A stretch of DNA of 64,000 nt from Hydrogenophaga crassostreae (lineage in GTDB: Bacteria; Pseudomonadota; Gammaproteobacteria; Burkholderiales; Burkholderiaceae_C): assembly GCF_001761385.1 (NCBI RefSeq), contig NZ_CP017476.1, positions 4,763,501-4,827,500 of the forward strand. The letters are read 5' to 3'. Under the pieces are notes generated by a model, which saw only the letters and a program-made list of their open reading frames with translations, had not been told where the DNA came from and ran no database searches. Each line of letters starts with the position of its first letter. Position 1 is the stretch's first letter. The position numbers and the translations under genes are program-made. Below are positions 42,337-52,046 of the stretch, one piece after another.

Positions 42337-45300
42337 TCAAGCCACCCGGGCCTCGGCGCTCTCGCCCGCCGCCCAGCGGGCCTGCAAATCGGCCCAGCGG
42401 CTGCGCGCGGCGGCCAGGTTGCGGTCTTTCACATGACCATAACCCTTGATCAGGTCGGGCACACGGGCGATGTCCAGCGCCAACGCCAGGTTGCCTGCAT
42501 CGAGGTCGCTCAGCAAGCCTTCGATGGCTGTGCGGTATTCGGCGATGAGGGCGCGCTCGGTGCGCCGCTCGTCGGTGTAGCCAAACACGTCCAGCGCCGT
42601 TCCACGCAGGCCTTTGAACTTGGCCAGCCAGCCAAACGCGGTGAACATGAAGGGGCCATAGGCCTTCTTGATCAGTTCGCCTTTGGCGTTTTTCTTCGCG
42701 GTCAGCGGTGGCGCCAGGTGCACGCGCAGCTTGTAGTCGCCTTCAAACTGGCTGGCGATGCGCTCATGGAACGCCTTGTCGCTGTGCAGGCGGGCCACTT
42801 CGTACTCGTCCTTGTAGGCCATGAGCTTGAACAGGTTGCGTGCCACGGCCATCGTCAGATCCGACTTGCCCAGGGCCGCCTCGACCTTGCGCACGCGGTC
42901 CACAAACCGCAGGTAGTCGGCGGCATAGGCCGCGTTCTGGTAGTCCGTCAAAAACGCCACCCGACGCTCAATCACCGTCGCCACGGTTTCGCGCGGCTTG
43001 AACTGAATCACCTTCGCGCCGCCGCCGCTCAACAAGCCGGCAAAGGCCTGGGGGTCGTGTGCGGCGCGGCGGCCCCACTCAAATGCGGTCTTGTTGTTGG
43101 CCACCTGAACGCCGTTGAGCTCGATGGCCCGCATCAGCGAGGCAAACGCCAGCGGCACCCAGCCGCGCTGCCAGGCGTAGCCCAGCATCATGGGGTTGGT
43201 GTAAATGCTGTCGCCCATCAGTTTCGAGGCCGCCGTTTCGGCGTCGAGCACGCCCACATCGTCTGTCCCCAGATTGCTCACCAGCGTGTCCACACAGGCT
43301 TGCGCCGGGTTTTGCCAGTCGATGTTGGTCACGAAAGCGGCCGTGGGCGTGGCGTTGGCGTTGAGCGCCACATGGCTGCGCCCGGCGCGCAGGCGCTGCC
43401 AGGTTTCCTTGTTGGCCGCCACCAGCGGGTCGCAACCGATCACCAGATCGGCCGAGGCCGAACCCACGCGGGTGGTGCGAATGTCTTCCTGTCGCGCGCC
43501 GATCAGCACATGGCTCCAGGTCGCACCGCCCTTTTGGGCCAGACCTGCCGCATCTTGCGTGACGATGCCTTTGCCTTCCATGTGCGCGGCCATGCCCAGC
43601 AACTGGCCGATGGTGATCACGCCCGTGCCACCCACGCCCGCCACGATCACACCCCAGGCTTCTGCGCCCAGGCGCGGCAGCGCCGGCTCGGGCACATCGC
43701 CGCCGGTCCAGACCGGCTTGTCGGCACCCTGGCCCTTTTTGCGCAGCTTGCCGCCGTCGACGGTCACAAAGCTCGGGCAGAAGCCCTTCACGCAGGAAAA
43801 GTCTTTGTTGCAGCTGCTCTGGTTGATGGTGCGCTTGCGGCCGAATTCGGTCTCCAGCGGCTCCACGCTCAGGCAGTTCGATTGCACGCCGCAGTCGCCA
43901 CAGCCCTCACAAACCAGCTCGTTGATGATCACGCGCTCGGTCGGCTCGACCATGGTGCCGCGCTTGCGGCGGCGGCGCTTTTCGGTGGCGCAGGTCTGGT
44001 CGTAAATGATGACCGTGGTGCCCTTGATTTCGCGGAACTCGCGCTGCACCGCATCCAGCGTGTCGCGGTGCTGGATCGCGATGCCGCTGGGCAGGCCGGT
44101 GATGCTGTCGTACTTCTCGGGCTCGTCGGTCACGATGATGATCTTCACCGCGCCTTCGGCGCGCATGCTCTGTGCGATCTGCACCACCGAGTGGCCCTCG
44201 GGCCGCTCGCCCACCTGTTGGCCGCCGGTCATGGCGACTGCGTCGTTGTAGAGCACCTTGTAGGTGATGTTCACGCCGGCCGCGATGCTCTGGCGGATCG
44301 CCAGAATGCCGCTGTGGAAATAGGTACCGTCGCCCAGGTTGGCGAACATGTGCTGGTCATTGCTGAACGGCTGCTGGCCCATCCACGGCACGCCTTCACC
44401 GCCCATTTGCGTGAAGCCCACGGTGGCGCGGTCCATCCAGATCGTCATGAAATGGCAGCCGATGCCGGCCATGGCGCGCGAGCCTTCGGGCACCTTGGTC
44501 GACGTGTTGTGCGGGCAGCCCGAGCAAAACCAGGGCTGGCGCTCGGCACCGTCAACGCCCTTGGTCAGCAGCGTCTGCATGGATTGCTCTTGCGCCGTGA
44601 GGATGGCCAGTTGGGTGTCGATGCGTGCCTGCACGTCTTCCGGCACGCCCAGCTTGCGCAGCCGCTTGGCGATGGCGCGGGCAATGATGGCCGGGTTCAG
44701 GTCGGCGTTGGCGCGCAACAGGTGGTGCGCGCTGGGGTTGGGCATGGACCATTCGCCGCCGGTGAAGTCGCCTTCGACCTCGTCGAACTTGCCCAGGATG
44801 TTGGGGCGCACATCGGCGCGCCAGTTGTACAGCTCTTCCTTCAGCTGGTATTCGATGACCTGGCGCTTCTCTTCCACCACCAGAATCTCGTGCAGCCCGG
44901 TGGCGAATTCGCGCGTGGTCTGCGCTTCCAGCGGCCACACCACGGCCACCTTGTGCAGCCGCAGGCCAATGCGCTGGCAGGTCGCATCGTCCAGGCCCAG
45001 ATCGAGCAGCGCCTGGCGCGTGTCGTTGTAGGCCTTGCCGCTGGCGATCACGCCAAAGCGGTCGTGCGGCCCGGCGATCACGTTGTGGTTCAGCTTGTTG
45101 GCGCGGATGTAGGCCAGCGCTGCGTACCACTTGTAGTCGAACAGGCGCGCTTCCTGCTCCAGCGCCGCGTCGGGCCAGCGGATGTGCACGCCGCCAGGGG
45201 GCATGTCGAACTCGGGGACCACGATGTTGATGCGCTCGGGGTCGATGATGGCCGTGGCGCTGGACTCCACGATCTCCTGAATCGTTTTCATGCCCGCCCA

Positions 45301-45921
45301 GACGCCGCTGAAACGGCTCATGGCGATGGCGTGAATGCCCAGATCCAGAATGTCCTGCACCGAGGTCGGGAAAAACACCGGCAGGCCGCAGGCCTTGAAG
45401 ATGTGGTCGCTCTGGTGGGCTGCCGTGGAGCTCTTGGAAATGTGGTCGTCGCCCGCAACAGCGATCACGCCGCCCCAGGGCGTGGTGCCGGCCATGTTGG
45501 CGTGTTTGAACACGTCGGAACAGCGGTCAACGCCCGGGCCCTTGCCGTACCAGATGCCGAACACGCCATCGAACTTGTTGCTGCCTTCGGGCGCAAAACC
45601 CAGCTGCTGGGTGCCCCACAAAGCCGTGGCGGCCAGCTCTTCGTTGACGCCGGGCTGGAACACGATGTTCTGCGCCTTGAGATAGGGCTCGGCTTTTTGC
45701 AGCGCCTGGTCGTAGCCACCCAGCGGCGAGCCGCGGTAACCGCTGATGAAGCCCCCGGTGTTTTTGCCCTGCAAGGCATCGCGCTGGCGCTGCAGCATCG
45801 GCAGCTTCACCAGCGCCTGCACCCCGCTCATGAAAGCCCGACCATGGTCGAGCGAATATTTGTCGTCCAGCGTCACGGTCTCAAGTGCGCGGCGAATGTG
45901 TTCGGGCAAGGGGGCGTTCAT
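42337..45921 (-). CDS. Fused indolepyruvate/2-oxoacid:ferredoxin oxidoreductase
   Basis: 1194 aa single-chain IorAB-type enzyme. In order: pyrimidine-binding domain (YRGSPLGGYDQAL, WYGKGPGVDRCSDVF), the TPP pyrophosphate domain near 430-600 (CSGCPHNTSTKVPEG, GDGTYFHSG), a Cys-rich Fe-S segment near 665-705 (CEGCGDCGVQSNC, CVKGFCPSF), the gamma-type domain from about 755 (VAGVGGTGVITIGQLLG), and a C-terminal extension. It oxidatively decarboxylates aryl or branched 2-oxoacids to acyl-CoA, reducing ferredoxin. Divergent from an Lrp/AsnC regulator, which suggests a role in amino acid catabolism. Confidence 0.94.
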   Translation of the reverse strand: MNAPLPEHIRRALETVTLDDKYSLDHGRAFMSGVQALVKLPMLQRQRDALQGKNTGGFISGYRGSPLGGYDQALQKAEPYLKAQNIVFQPGVNEELAATALWGTQQLGFAPEGSNKFDGVFGIWYGKGPGVDRCSDVFKHANMAGTTPWGGVIAVAGDDHISKSSTAAHQSDHIFKACGLPVFFPTSVQDILDLGIHAIAMSRFSGVWAGMKTIQEIVESSATAIIDPERINIVVPEFDMPPGGVHIRWPDAALEQEARLFDYKWYAALAYIRANKLNHNVIAGPHDRFGVIASGKAYNDTRQALLDLGLDDATCQRIGLRLHKVAVVWPLEAQTTREFATGLHEILVVEEKRQVIEYQLKEELYNWRADVRPNILGKFDEVEGDFTGGEWSMPNPSAHHLLRANADLNPAIIARAIAKRLRKLGVPEDVQARIDTQLAILTAQEQSMQTLLTKGVDGAERQPWFCSGCPHNTSTKVPEGSRAMAGIGCHFMTIWMDRATVGFTQMGGEGVPWMGQQPFSNDQHMFANLGDGTYFHSGILAIRQSIAAGVNITYKVLYNDAVAMTGGQQVGERPEGHSVVQIAQSMRAEGAVKIIIVTDEPEKYDSITGLPSGIAIQHRDTLDAVQREFREIKGTTVIIYDQTCATEKRRRRKRGTMVEPTERVIINELVCEGCGDCGVQSNCLSVEPLETEFGRKRTINQSSCNKDFSCVKGFCPSFVTVDGGKLRKKGQGADKPVWTGGDVPEPALPRLGAEAWGVIVAGVGGTGVITIGQLLGMAAHMEGKGIVTQDAAGLAQKGGATWSHVLIGARQEDIRTTRVGSASADLVIGCDPLVAANKETWQRLRAGRSHVALNANATPTAAFVTNIDWQNPAQACVDTLVSNLGTDDVGVLDAETAASKLMGDSIYTNPMMLGYAWQRGWVPLAFASLMRAIELNGVQVANNKTAFEWGRRAAHDPQAFAGLLSGGGAKVIQFKPRETVATVIERRVAFLTDYQNAAYAADYLRFVDRVRKVEAALGKSDLTMAVARNLFKLMAYKDEYEVARLHSDKAFHERIASQFEGDYKLRVHLAPPLTAKKNAKGELIKKAYGPFMFTAFGWLAKFKGLRGTALDVFGYTDERRTERALIAEYRTAIEGLLSDLDAGNLALALDIARVPDLIKGYGHVKDRNLAAARSRWADLQARWAAGESAEARVA

Positions 45922-46060
45922 GGCTTTGTCTCCAAAAAAAGGCCATTTTTAGGACCGCCTTGTGAGCGACCCGACATTTGAATCAGTGTGCCGCAAAGTG
46001 TATGTCTCGGCCACTGACAGGTGTTTGCTTTTCGTGCCCGTTTAAGCGCGCATTACGCAA

Positions 46061-46076
46061 GATTCTTTCTAGAATC
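46061..46076. promoter_or_regulatory. Palindrome directly before the Lrp/AsnC gene, candidate operator
   Basis: GATTCT-TTCT-AGAATC, a perfect 6-bp inverted repeat with a 4-bp centre, ending nine bases before the ATG at 46085. It lies in the divergent region with the oxidoreductase gene (start 45921) and is a plausible Lrp/AsnC autoregulatory site. No footprint data. Confidence 0.45.
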
Positions 46077-46084
46077 GACGAATT

Positions 46085-46582
46085 ATGGAAACCTTAGACA
46101 AGTTTGACCTCGCCATCCTGAACGAACTGCAGCAAAACGGCCGCCTCACCAACGCAGAACTTGCGTCGCGCGTGGGCCTGTCGGCCGCGCCTTGCTGGCG
46201 GCGGGTGAGGGCGCTGGAAGAAAGCGGCTTCATTCGCGGCTACCGCGCCGAGATCGATCGCCACAAGATCGGCCTCGATGTGCTGGCCTTTGTGCGGCTC
46301 GACGCCGCGCAAAACTCAGGCGAACTGCTCGGCAAGCTCGAAGAAGCCATTCGCCGCCTGCCCGAGGTCACCAGTTGCCACTACATCAGCGGCACCGGTA
46401 CCTTCGAGTTGCAAGTGGTCAGCCGCGATCTCAACACCTTCAGCCAGTTCGCCCGCGATGTGCTGATCAACCTGCCCAACGTCAAAGACCTGCAAACGAG
46501 TTTTTCGCTCGGCGAGGTGAAAGCGGCAGGGGCCTTGCCGTTGCCAAAAGCACTACCGTCGGCCGGAGCGCGCAAAACTTGA
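46085..46582 (+). CDS. Lrp/AsnC-family transcriptional regulator
   Basis: 165 aa. N-terminal helix-turn-helix: DKFDLAILNELQQNGRLTNA, ELASRVGLSAAPCWRRVRALEESGFIRGY. C-terminal RAM/AsnC effector domain: LDVLAFVRLD, EVTSCHYISGTGTFELQVV. It is transcribed away from the indolepyruvate oxidoreductase gene and is its most likely regulator, responding to an amino acid or 2-oxoacid. Confidence 0.95.
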   Translation: METLDKFDLAILNELQQNGRLTNAELASRVGLSAAPCWRRVRALEESGFIRGYRAEIDRHKIGLDVLAFVRLDAAQNSGELLGKLEEAIRRLPEVTSCHYISGTGTFELQVVSRDLNTFSQFARDVLINLPNVKDLQTSFSLGEVKAAGALPLPKALPSAGARKT

Positions 46583-46702
46583 GCGCTTTCGCAACCGCCT
46601 GTCCCCGAAGTTCTACCGTTGGCTCAAATACTCGCATCAAGATATTGATTCAATGAGGTTTTTAACAGCCGAAATTGGCTGCTCCCGCTAGACTAGCGTC
46701 AG

Positions 46703-46731
46703 AAATGCAAGGTTTTTCGCCTGCATTTTTT
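46703..46731 (+). terminator. Hairpin with T-run before the fibre locus, terminator or attenuator
   Basis: AAATGCA (46703-46709) pairs with TGCATTT (46722-46728), followed by TTT. It is 20 bp before the usher-like ATG at 46751 and about 120 bp after the Lrp gene. It may terminate lrp transcription, or attenuate entry into the fibre operon if transcription starts upstream. A CAGCC/GGCTG stem lies just before it. Confidence 0.5.
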
Positions 46732-46750
46732 CGACCTAAGTTCTAGTTTC

Positions 46751-49033
46751 ATGCACACAACCGCTTCCCCTGCCAACCCCCCTCAGGTGCAACCCCTGAT
46801 GGACGGCGCGCGGGTGTTTGCGTTGATGCTGTGCTGGCCTGCTTTCGCCTGGGCGCAGTCGCTGCCCATCGACAGGCAAGCCCCTCAGCCAACGGCGCCA
46901 GACAGCCCTGGCATGGCGAGTGCGCAAACCACCGTTGCACAGGTGCAATCCCTTGACCGCTTCGAAGCCGAACAGGAAAGGCTTCGCGAGCGCCTGAAAG
47001 ACCAACCGGCGGGTTACGAAGACAAATTTTTCAGCAACGAAGCCATTCAGGTCATTGACGCCGAAGCCGTGGCAGTCGAAGCGCAGCCCCCTGGCGCGCG
47101 CTCCGTGGTGGTCGAGAGCCGGCTGGAATCCAACCGGCAGAGCGTTGCCTCGCAACCGGGCCTGAGCGAGACCGGTTTGGGCCTGCGCGTGGAATACCGC
47201 CACGAAACCATGAACCACGGCGAGTGGATCTTGCAAGCCGATGCCCGCCAGCGAACGTCTCAGAACAACGCCTTCGGCACCTTGGGCGCCTACGGCCTCG
47301 CCACCGAAGCCAAAAACGGCCAGCGCATCACCCTGCGCAACCTGAGCTTTCCCGTCACGCCTTTTGTACTGGCTGACAGCAACCTGGGTGATATCTCCTC
47401 GGAAGTCACCGATGGCCTGACCCGGGGGCAGCAGTTTTCCCTGGGCAACAGCATCGTGCGCGGAGCCAGCGCACACGCGTTTTCGCGCGAGTTCGACCTG
47501 CGGGCAGGCGTGGGGTCACGCGGCCAGATGGCGGGCGGCCCTTATCCGGGCTACGAAAAAACCCAGGGTGAAACCGCCTGGCTGGGCTACACGCGGCGGT
47601 TTGACGAAAAACGCTACGCCGCCGTGCAAATCAACCACGCCAATAGCGCACCCGCATTGTTCACGTCCACCGGCAACACCGAAGTTGATGCCGAGAACAT
47701 CACCAGCGTGGCGGCTGCGCTGGGCTACGGCTACACACTCGACAACGACGGCGACAAACGCATTCGCTTGACGCTGATGCACAGCCAGACCCAGCCCAAC
47801 GGCAGCACCCCTTCGCGCAGCGCCAATGGCACCTACCTCGATGGCGGGCTGCGCATCGCCCGCTACCGGCACGAAGCCGGCCTGTATGCCTCATCGCCTG
47901 CCTTGCAGTTCGGCGACCAATGGGTGGCCGATGGCAACCGTGGTCTTTATTGGCGCGTTTACCGCGATGGCCTGCGGGTGAACTGGGGCATGGGCGCCAG
48001 CCACGATCGCCAGAAATCGCTGAATGCCGCCTTGTCTGGCGTGTGGACCAACACCGGCCTGAACGGCTACTGGGTCCACCGCCTGACCCGCCGAAGCTCC
48101 TGGGGCGGCAACCTTCAATACACGCTTCAGCAGCGGCAAGATGACGACGCCGGCGAGCGCAGCACGTATGGCAGCCTCTATTACCAGGACCGCTGGGCCG
48201 ATAGCCTGGGCGACAGCCGTTTGCGCTGGACCACCCGCCGCAACCAGGCGCTGGTCAGCAATGGTCCGAACGCCACTGGCGACGAGCTCGAATGGGAGCA
48301 GGACTGGTGGCAATCGCAAGAAGCGGGCTCCCAGAACCCCACCCTGAAGACCACCCTTGGCTGGGCGCAAGACCGCAGCGAGGGCGACGTTCAAACCTAC
48401 CCCACCGCAGGCGTCGCCTGGCAAACCTGGCTGGCCAACAACTGGGGGCTCAACGCGTCACTGCGCTACACCTCGCGCACCGGCAACCTGTCAACCAGCC
48501 GCGGTCTTTCCGGCTCCCTGCAAACCGAAACCAGCTTTGCCCGCAACTGGACACTCGGCGCCTCCCTGCTCATGAACCAGGCCGTGCTCAACACCAACAG
48601 CGCCGTTGCTGGCACGAATGGCCTGCCCCTGAGCGTGGCCCGCAGCGACGACAAATCGCTGTGGCTCTTCGTGCGCTTTGAAGAGCAATCGGGTCAGCCC
48701 TATGGCTTCAACCTGCGTGGCGAACAAGGTGCAGGCAGCGGCCGCATCGCTGGCACCGTCTTCCTGGATGCCAACCGCGACGGCGCGCAACAGGCCGATG
48801 AGCCGGGCGTGGCCGGCGTCGAGGTGTTCCTCAACCAGCGCCAGCGCACCACCACCGATGGACAGGGCCGCTACGAGTTCAACACCGTGCCCACCGGCAT
48901 GCAATTCATTTCGCTGCGCCCCGAATCCGTGCCGCTGCCTTGGGGCGAAGGCCCCCGCAGCAGCACCACCGTCGAGGTACCCCTGCGCAGCACCGCACGC
49001 GCCGAGCTGGCGGTGGTCAAGGTCAGCGAGTGA
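46751..49033 (+). CDS. Usher-like outer-membrane beta-barrel protein with C-terminal SdrD_B-like domain
   Basis: 760 aa. Signal sequence ending WPAFAWAQ. After a Pro- and Glu-rich linker comes a long stretch with many short aromatic amphipathic strands (GLRVEYRHETMNHGEWILQADARQ, YWVHRLTRRSSWGGNLQYTL), the pattern of a large beta-barrel. The last 95 residues form an Ig-like module GRIAGTVFLDANRDGAQQAD, GQGRYEFNTVPTGMQF, typical of SdrD_B/carboxypeptidase-regulatory-like folds. Length and the neighbouring chaperone and subunit genes suggest a fimbrial-usher role, but I see no canonical plug or N-terminal domain, so it may be a divergent class. Confidence 0.65.
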   Translation: MHTTASPANPPQVQPLMDGARVFALMLCWPAFAWAQSLPIDRQAPQPTAPDSPGMASAQTTVAQVQSLDRFEAEQERLRERLKDQPAGYEDKFFSNEAIQVIDAEAVAVEAQPPGARSVVVESRLESNRQSVASQPGLSETGLGLRVEYRHETMNHGEWILQADARQRTSQNNAFGTLGAYGLATEAKNGQRITLRNLSFPVTPFVLADSNLGDISSEVTDGLTRGQQFSLGNSIVRGASAHAFSREFDLRAGVGSRGQMAGGPYPGYEKTQGETAWLGYTRRFDEKRYAAVQINHANSAPALFTSTGNTEVDAENITSVAAALGYGYTLDNDGDKRIRLTLMHSQTQPNGSTPSRSANGTYLDGGLRIARYRHEAGLYASSPALQFGDQWVADGNRGLYWRVYRDGLRVNWGMGASHDRQKSLNAALSGVWTNTGLNGYWVHRLTRRSSWGGNLQYTLQQRQDDDAGERSTYGSLYYQDRWADSLGDSRLRWTTRRNQALVSNGPNATGDELEWEQDWWQSQEAGSQNPTLKTTLGWAQDRSEGDVQTYPTAGVAWQTWLANNWGLNASLRYTSRTGNLSTSRGLSGSLQTETSFARNWTLGASLLMNQAVLNTNSAVAGTNGLPLSVARSDDKSLWLFVRFEEQSGQPYGFNLRGEQGAGSGRIAGTVFLDANRDGAQQADEPGVAGVEVFLNQRQRTTTDGQGRYEFNTVPTGMQFISLRPESVPLPWGEGPRSSTTVEVPLRSTARAELAVVKVSE

Positions 49034-49240
49034 ACCCCATGAACCAAACCCTTCGCACCCAGTCAACCAGGGCACCGCCTATGTATTCGCAGGGCTGAGC
49101 CCCACCCAACCCAAACCGTTGGATCTGTGCGCCTCAGCACCGCCAGAACACCAACCCCCCATTTGTGCTGCCCGAGATCGATGCTTCTTTCTCAACTTCA
49201 GAAATACCTGATTCAAACCGATACCCAAAGGACTACCACC

Positions 49241-49885
49241 ATGAAACGCTCGTTTATCAAATCCCCCGCCAAGTACCTCGTTCCCGCTTGCGCCGCGCTG
49301 GCCATGCTGAGCCCAGGCGCCCAAGCAGAAAGCACCTATGGCTATAACGCTTCGGGCGCAGCTGGCGCCACGGCCAGGGCCAGGGTCAATCTCGAAGTTC
49401 GGGTTCCAATGCTGATTTTGTTGCGCGTTGGCACTTCGGGCGCCGCTATTGACAGCGTCACCATCACGGCAGCGCCCAACGGTGTTCCGGGTGGCATCGC
49501 AGCTGCTGCGCTGGCCAATGGCAGCAACCTGGCAACCGGCTGGAACGGCACGGCACCTGTCATGACGAGCACATCCTCGCCCGCCAACGTCACGGCCTAT
49601 GCTTGGACCAACTCACGAAACGGTGGCAGTGTCACCGGTGCAATTACCACCGCCTTCACCACCGGTGGCCTCACTGGCGCCAGCATCGCTGTCGCGAGTG
49701 CCTCACCTGTCAACGGCGGCTTGGCCCACCCTGGCACCAACCTTGGCACGTTCACCCCACAAGCCTTCCCGGCCAACTCACTGCGTTCGTCCACATGGGC
49801 TTATAGCTTGACCACCGCAGCATTGGCCTCCGTCACGGCCGGCACCCACTCCGCTACTGTCACATACACGGCCACTTCGCTGTAA
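49241..49885 (+). CDS. Fimbrial-type subunit, paralogue A
   Basis: 214 aa from the ATG at 49241. A signal peptide (PACAALAMLSPGAQA) leads to a mature beta-rich Ser/Thr/Gly/Ala-rich protein. Near the N-terminus it has ARARVNLEVRVPMLILLRVG; its last residues are HSATVTYTATSL. The same two features recur in the proteins encoded at 50818 and 52043. This matches the general plan of secreted donor-strand pilins (CS1/CFA-I-like), where N-terminal and C-terminal strands are conserved. Major structural subunit is plausible but unproven. Transcribed with the chaperone gene 75 bp downstream. Confidence 0.65.
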   Translation: MKRSFIKSPAKYLVPACAALAMLSPGAQAESTYGYNASGAAGATARARVNLEVRVPMLILLRVGTSGAAIDSVTITAAPNGVPGGIAAAALANGSNLATGWNGTAPVMTSTSSPANVTAYAWTNSRNGGSVTGAITTAFTTGGLTGASIAVASASPVNGGLAHPGTNLGTFTPQAFPANSLRSSTWAYSLTTAALASVTAGTHSATVTYTATSL

Positions 49886-49960
49886 TCTGTCGTGATGAGT
49901 GCGCCCTTTGGTTTACCTCAGCGCACCCATTTACCTCAAAAAACCTTTCGATCTACGCGC

Positions 49961-50821
49961 ATGTTCAAACCCGCCCAGCCCTTCAAAACCCAGCTCCAAA
50001 CCCGATGGGGTCGCGGGGCGGGAGGGTGGCTGGTCGGTGCTGCGGCATGTACCGTGTTTGCCACGGCGGCTATGGCTGCTCCATTTGAGGTGGCCGTCTC
50101 GCCTACCCGGCTGACGGTCACGGGCGACGCCGGCCAACGCATTGGCCAATCGCTGAAAATCTACAACCTGGGCAACGTGCCCACGGCCCTGTCTTTCCGC
50201 ACCCTCGACTGGTCACTGGCTGAGAACGGCGAGCTCAAATTCCACGACGAATTGCTGCCCGGCAGCTGCCGCCCCTGGGTTTCACTCGAGCGGCGCACCA
50301 GCCAGCTGGTCGCCCGTAGCGATGCGTCGTTCCGCTTTCAAGTTGATGTGCCGGCCGGAACGCCGCGCGGCGAATGCCGCTTCATGATCGCCGTTGAAGG
50401 CGTTGACCCCGCGCAGCAAGCCCTGATCAACAGCGGCGGCGCCAGCCTCAACCTGCCCGTGAGCGGGCGTATCGCGGTGGCGGTATACGTCGCCATTGGC
50501 GGTGCCAAGCCCCAGCTCGAGATCCAGCAGATCGGCACCGACTCGCTGAAAAAAGAGCGCAAACCGGTGGTCCGCATCACCAACACCGGCGACGCCCATG
50601 GCCGGCTGGATGGCGTGCTGGAGGCCACCAACGCCGATGGCAAAACGTTTGAACTCCTGCCCGAGGGTGGCCCTGTTTTACCCGGCCAGACCCGCATGCT
50701 CACGCTCAACGCCCGATCCTTTGGCAAAGAAGCGCCCCCCCAATTGTTGTACCCCATGAAGGTCGAAGGCACGCTCGACTGGGATCAAGGTGCCTTCAAG
50801 GTGCAGGCCACGCTGCCATGA
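49961..50821 (+). CDS. Pilus-assembly chaperone-like protein (PapD-like)
   Basis: 286 aa from the ATG at 49961; ATG 49895 or GTG 49892 would add a longer leader. A signal peptide (VGAAACTVFATAAMA) precedes two Ig-like domains: VSPTRLTVTGDAGQRIGQSLKI, then YNLGNVPTALSFRTLDW; later RKPVVRITNTGDAHGRLDGV and KVEGTLDWDQGAF. This fits periplasmic fimbrial chaperones, though it is longer than PapD by about 50 residues. It is flanked by secreted subunit genes, and its stop overlaps the next ATG (ATGA). Confidence 0.75.
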   Translation: MFKPAQPFKTQLQTRWGRGAGGWLVGAAACTVFATAAMAAPFEVAVSPTRLTVTGDAGQRIGQSLKIYNLGNVPTALSFRTLDWSLAENGELKFHDELLPGSCRPWVSLERRTSQLVARSDASFRFQVDVPAGTPRGECRFMIAVEGVDPAQQALINSGGASLNLPVSGRIAVAVYVAIGGAKPQLEIQQIGTDSLKKERKPVVRITNTGDAHGRLDGVLEATNADGKTFELLPEGGPVLPGQTRMLTLNARSFGKEAPPQLLYPMKVEGTLDWDQGAFKVQATLP

Positions 50822-51516
50822 ACCGCTTGTCCGGTCCCTTTTTCGAGCCACGCGCCGCCGTCCAAGCCAGGGCGGTCTGGCCGCTCGGCTTCGCGGGTGG
50901 AACCCTTGCCCTGACCGCCGTTCTCTTGCTGGGTACCCCCCAGCCTGCCCAGGCCTCCATCACGCTCGACGCCGACGACGCCCTCACCAGCGGCCTGTTC
51001 AATTACACCCGCCGCCTCAACATGCGCGTGGGCATTGCGCGCTTCGGCACCATCAGCAACGTCACGTTTGACGTCACCGGCGCCAATGTATCCCCGTCGC
51101 CCACAGCCGTTATCGGCGAACCCAGCGAAGGCGCGGCGCCTGCCAGTGCGCCCGCCAACAGCGTGCGCATCAGCGTTTCCAACCGCTGGACCTACTTCGC
51201 CGGACAGCGCGTGATCGTCACGGCCGACTCGTCAGCGGGCCTGGCCTGCAGCTCTGGCCCCTGTGGTTCCACCGTCATTCCTTTCAGCAAGATCAGCTGG
51301 ACCTCATCCAGCCTGGCCACAGGCACCTACGCCGGGCAAGATTTCGGCAGCGGCAGCTTCAGCGGCGGCACCAGCCAGTCGCTGATCGACTTCACCGCCC
51401 CCGCCGAGCGCAGTTTCAACATCGTCAACGACTGGGTGTTCAGCTACAGCAACGACACGCTTTACCCCGCCGGGGTCTACAGAGGGCGGGTGACCTTCAC
51501 CGCCACCATGCCATGA
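50818..51516 (+). CDS. Fimbrial-type subunit, paralogue B
   Basis: 232 aa. Four-base overlap (ATGA) with the chaperone gene and again with the gene at 51513. A signal peptide (GGTLALTAVLLLGTPQPAQA) is followed by RRLNMRVGIARFGTISNVTF, similar in place and pattern to paralogues A and C, and a C-terminal strand YRGRVTFTATMP. A Cys pair (LACSSGPCGS) may form a disulfide, unlike A and C. It may be a minor or adaptor subunit. Confidence 0.65.
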   Translation: MNRLSGPFFEPRAAVQARAVWPLGFAGGTLALTAVLLLGTPQPAQASITLDADDALTSGLFNYTRRLNMRVGIARFGTISNVTFDVTGANVSPSPTAVIGEPSEGAAPASAPANSVRISVSNRWTYFAGQRVIVTADSSAGLACSSGPCGSTVIPFSKISWTSSSLATGTYAGQDFGSGSFSGGTSQSLIDFTAPAERSFNIVNDWVFSYSNDTLYPAGVYRGRVTFTATMP

Positions 51517-52046
51517 CATCGCGTTCACTCCCCCGGTCTCAACGCCTGCAACCCATGGCCATGGCGCTCGTTGCAGCCCTGTTGCTGATCCTTCTGCCGC
51601 TTTCGGCCCAGGCCCAGACCTTCAAGCTTGACGACTCCACCTCGCCGCGCTCAAGGGTCGTGCCTCGCTTCATCGTTGATGAGGCGGGCAACACCTGGGG
51701 CCGCGCCATCGAGGCCGACCACGCGGTGTTGCGTTACGGGCAAGTGGTCTACCGGCTCGACATGCGCCCCCACCTGGGCCAGCGCGCCCGCATCTACTTT
51801 GTTCGGGAGTTGCAGAACGGGCCGCCCAACGGCACGCGCCTGAACTGGAAAACCGCCGATGGCCAGCTCAGCGGCTCGCTGCTGAGCGGCGAACGGGCGC
51901 TGGTCTGGTCGGGCAAAGTGAGCCAGCCATGGATGGAACTGCCCCTGCTGCTCGAAATCGACATCAACCTCCAGCGCTGGAGCCCCCAGGCCGGCCGCAG
52001 CGGCATCGCGCAAGTCACCTATTTCGAACTGGAGCGGCAACCATGA
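51513..52046 (+). CDS. Exported protein of the fibre locus, family unknown
   Basis: 177 aa. Signal peptide LVAALLLILLPLSAQAQ, then a beta-rich domain (RFIVDEAGNTWGRAIEAD, YRLDMRPHLGQRARIYFV, LEIDINLQRWSPQAG). I do not recognise the family. It lacks both the N-terminal and C-terminal signatures of the subunit paralogues. Joined to its neighbours on both sides by four-base ATGA overlaps, so it is almost certainly part of the same operon and perhaps a minor or assembly component. Confidence 0.7.
   Translation: MTSRSLPRSQRLQPMAMALVAALLLILLPLSAQAQTFKLDDSTSPRSRVVPRFIVDEAGNTWGRAIEADHAVLRYGQVVYRLDMRPHLGQRARIYFVRELQNGPPNGTRLNWKTADGQLSGSLLSGERALVWSGKVSQPWMELPLLLEIDINLQRWSPQAGRSGIAQVTYFELERQP

Noticed and set aside
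42208..45981. 1257-aa open frame on the plus strand opposite the indolepyruvate oxidoreductase gene
   Set aside because: It is the antisense shadow of a real gene with high G+C at third positions; the translation is rich in His, Ala and Gln with no domain, and the opposite strand has clear TPP and Fe-S motifs.
49039..49098. 19-codon frame in the gap between the usher-like gene and the first subunit gene
   Set aside because: No ribosome-binding site and no resemblance to a signal peptide or known short protein.
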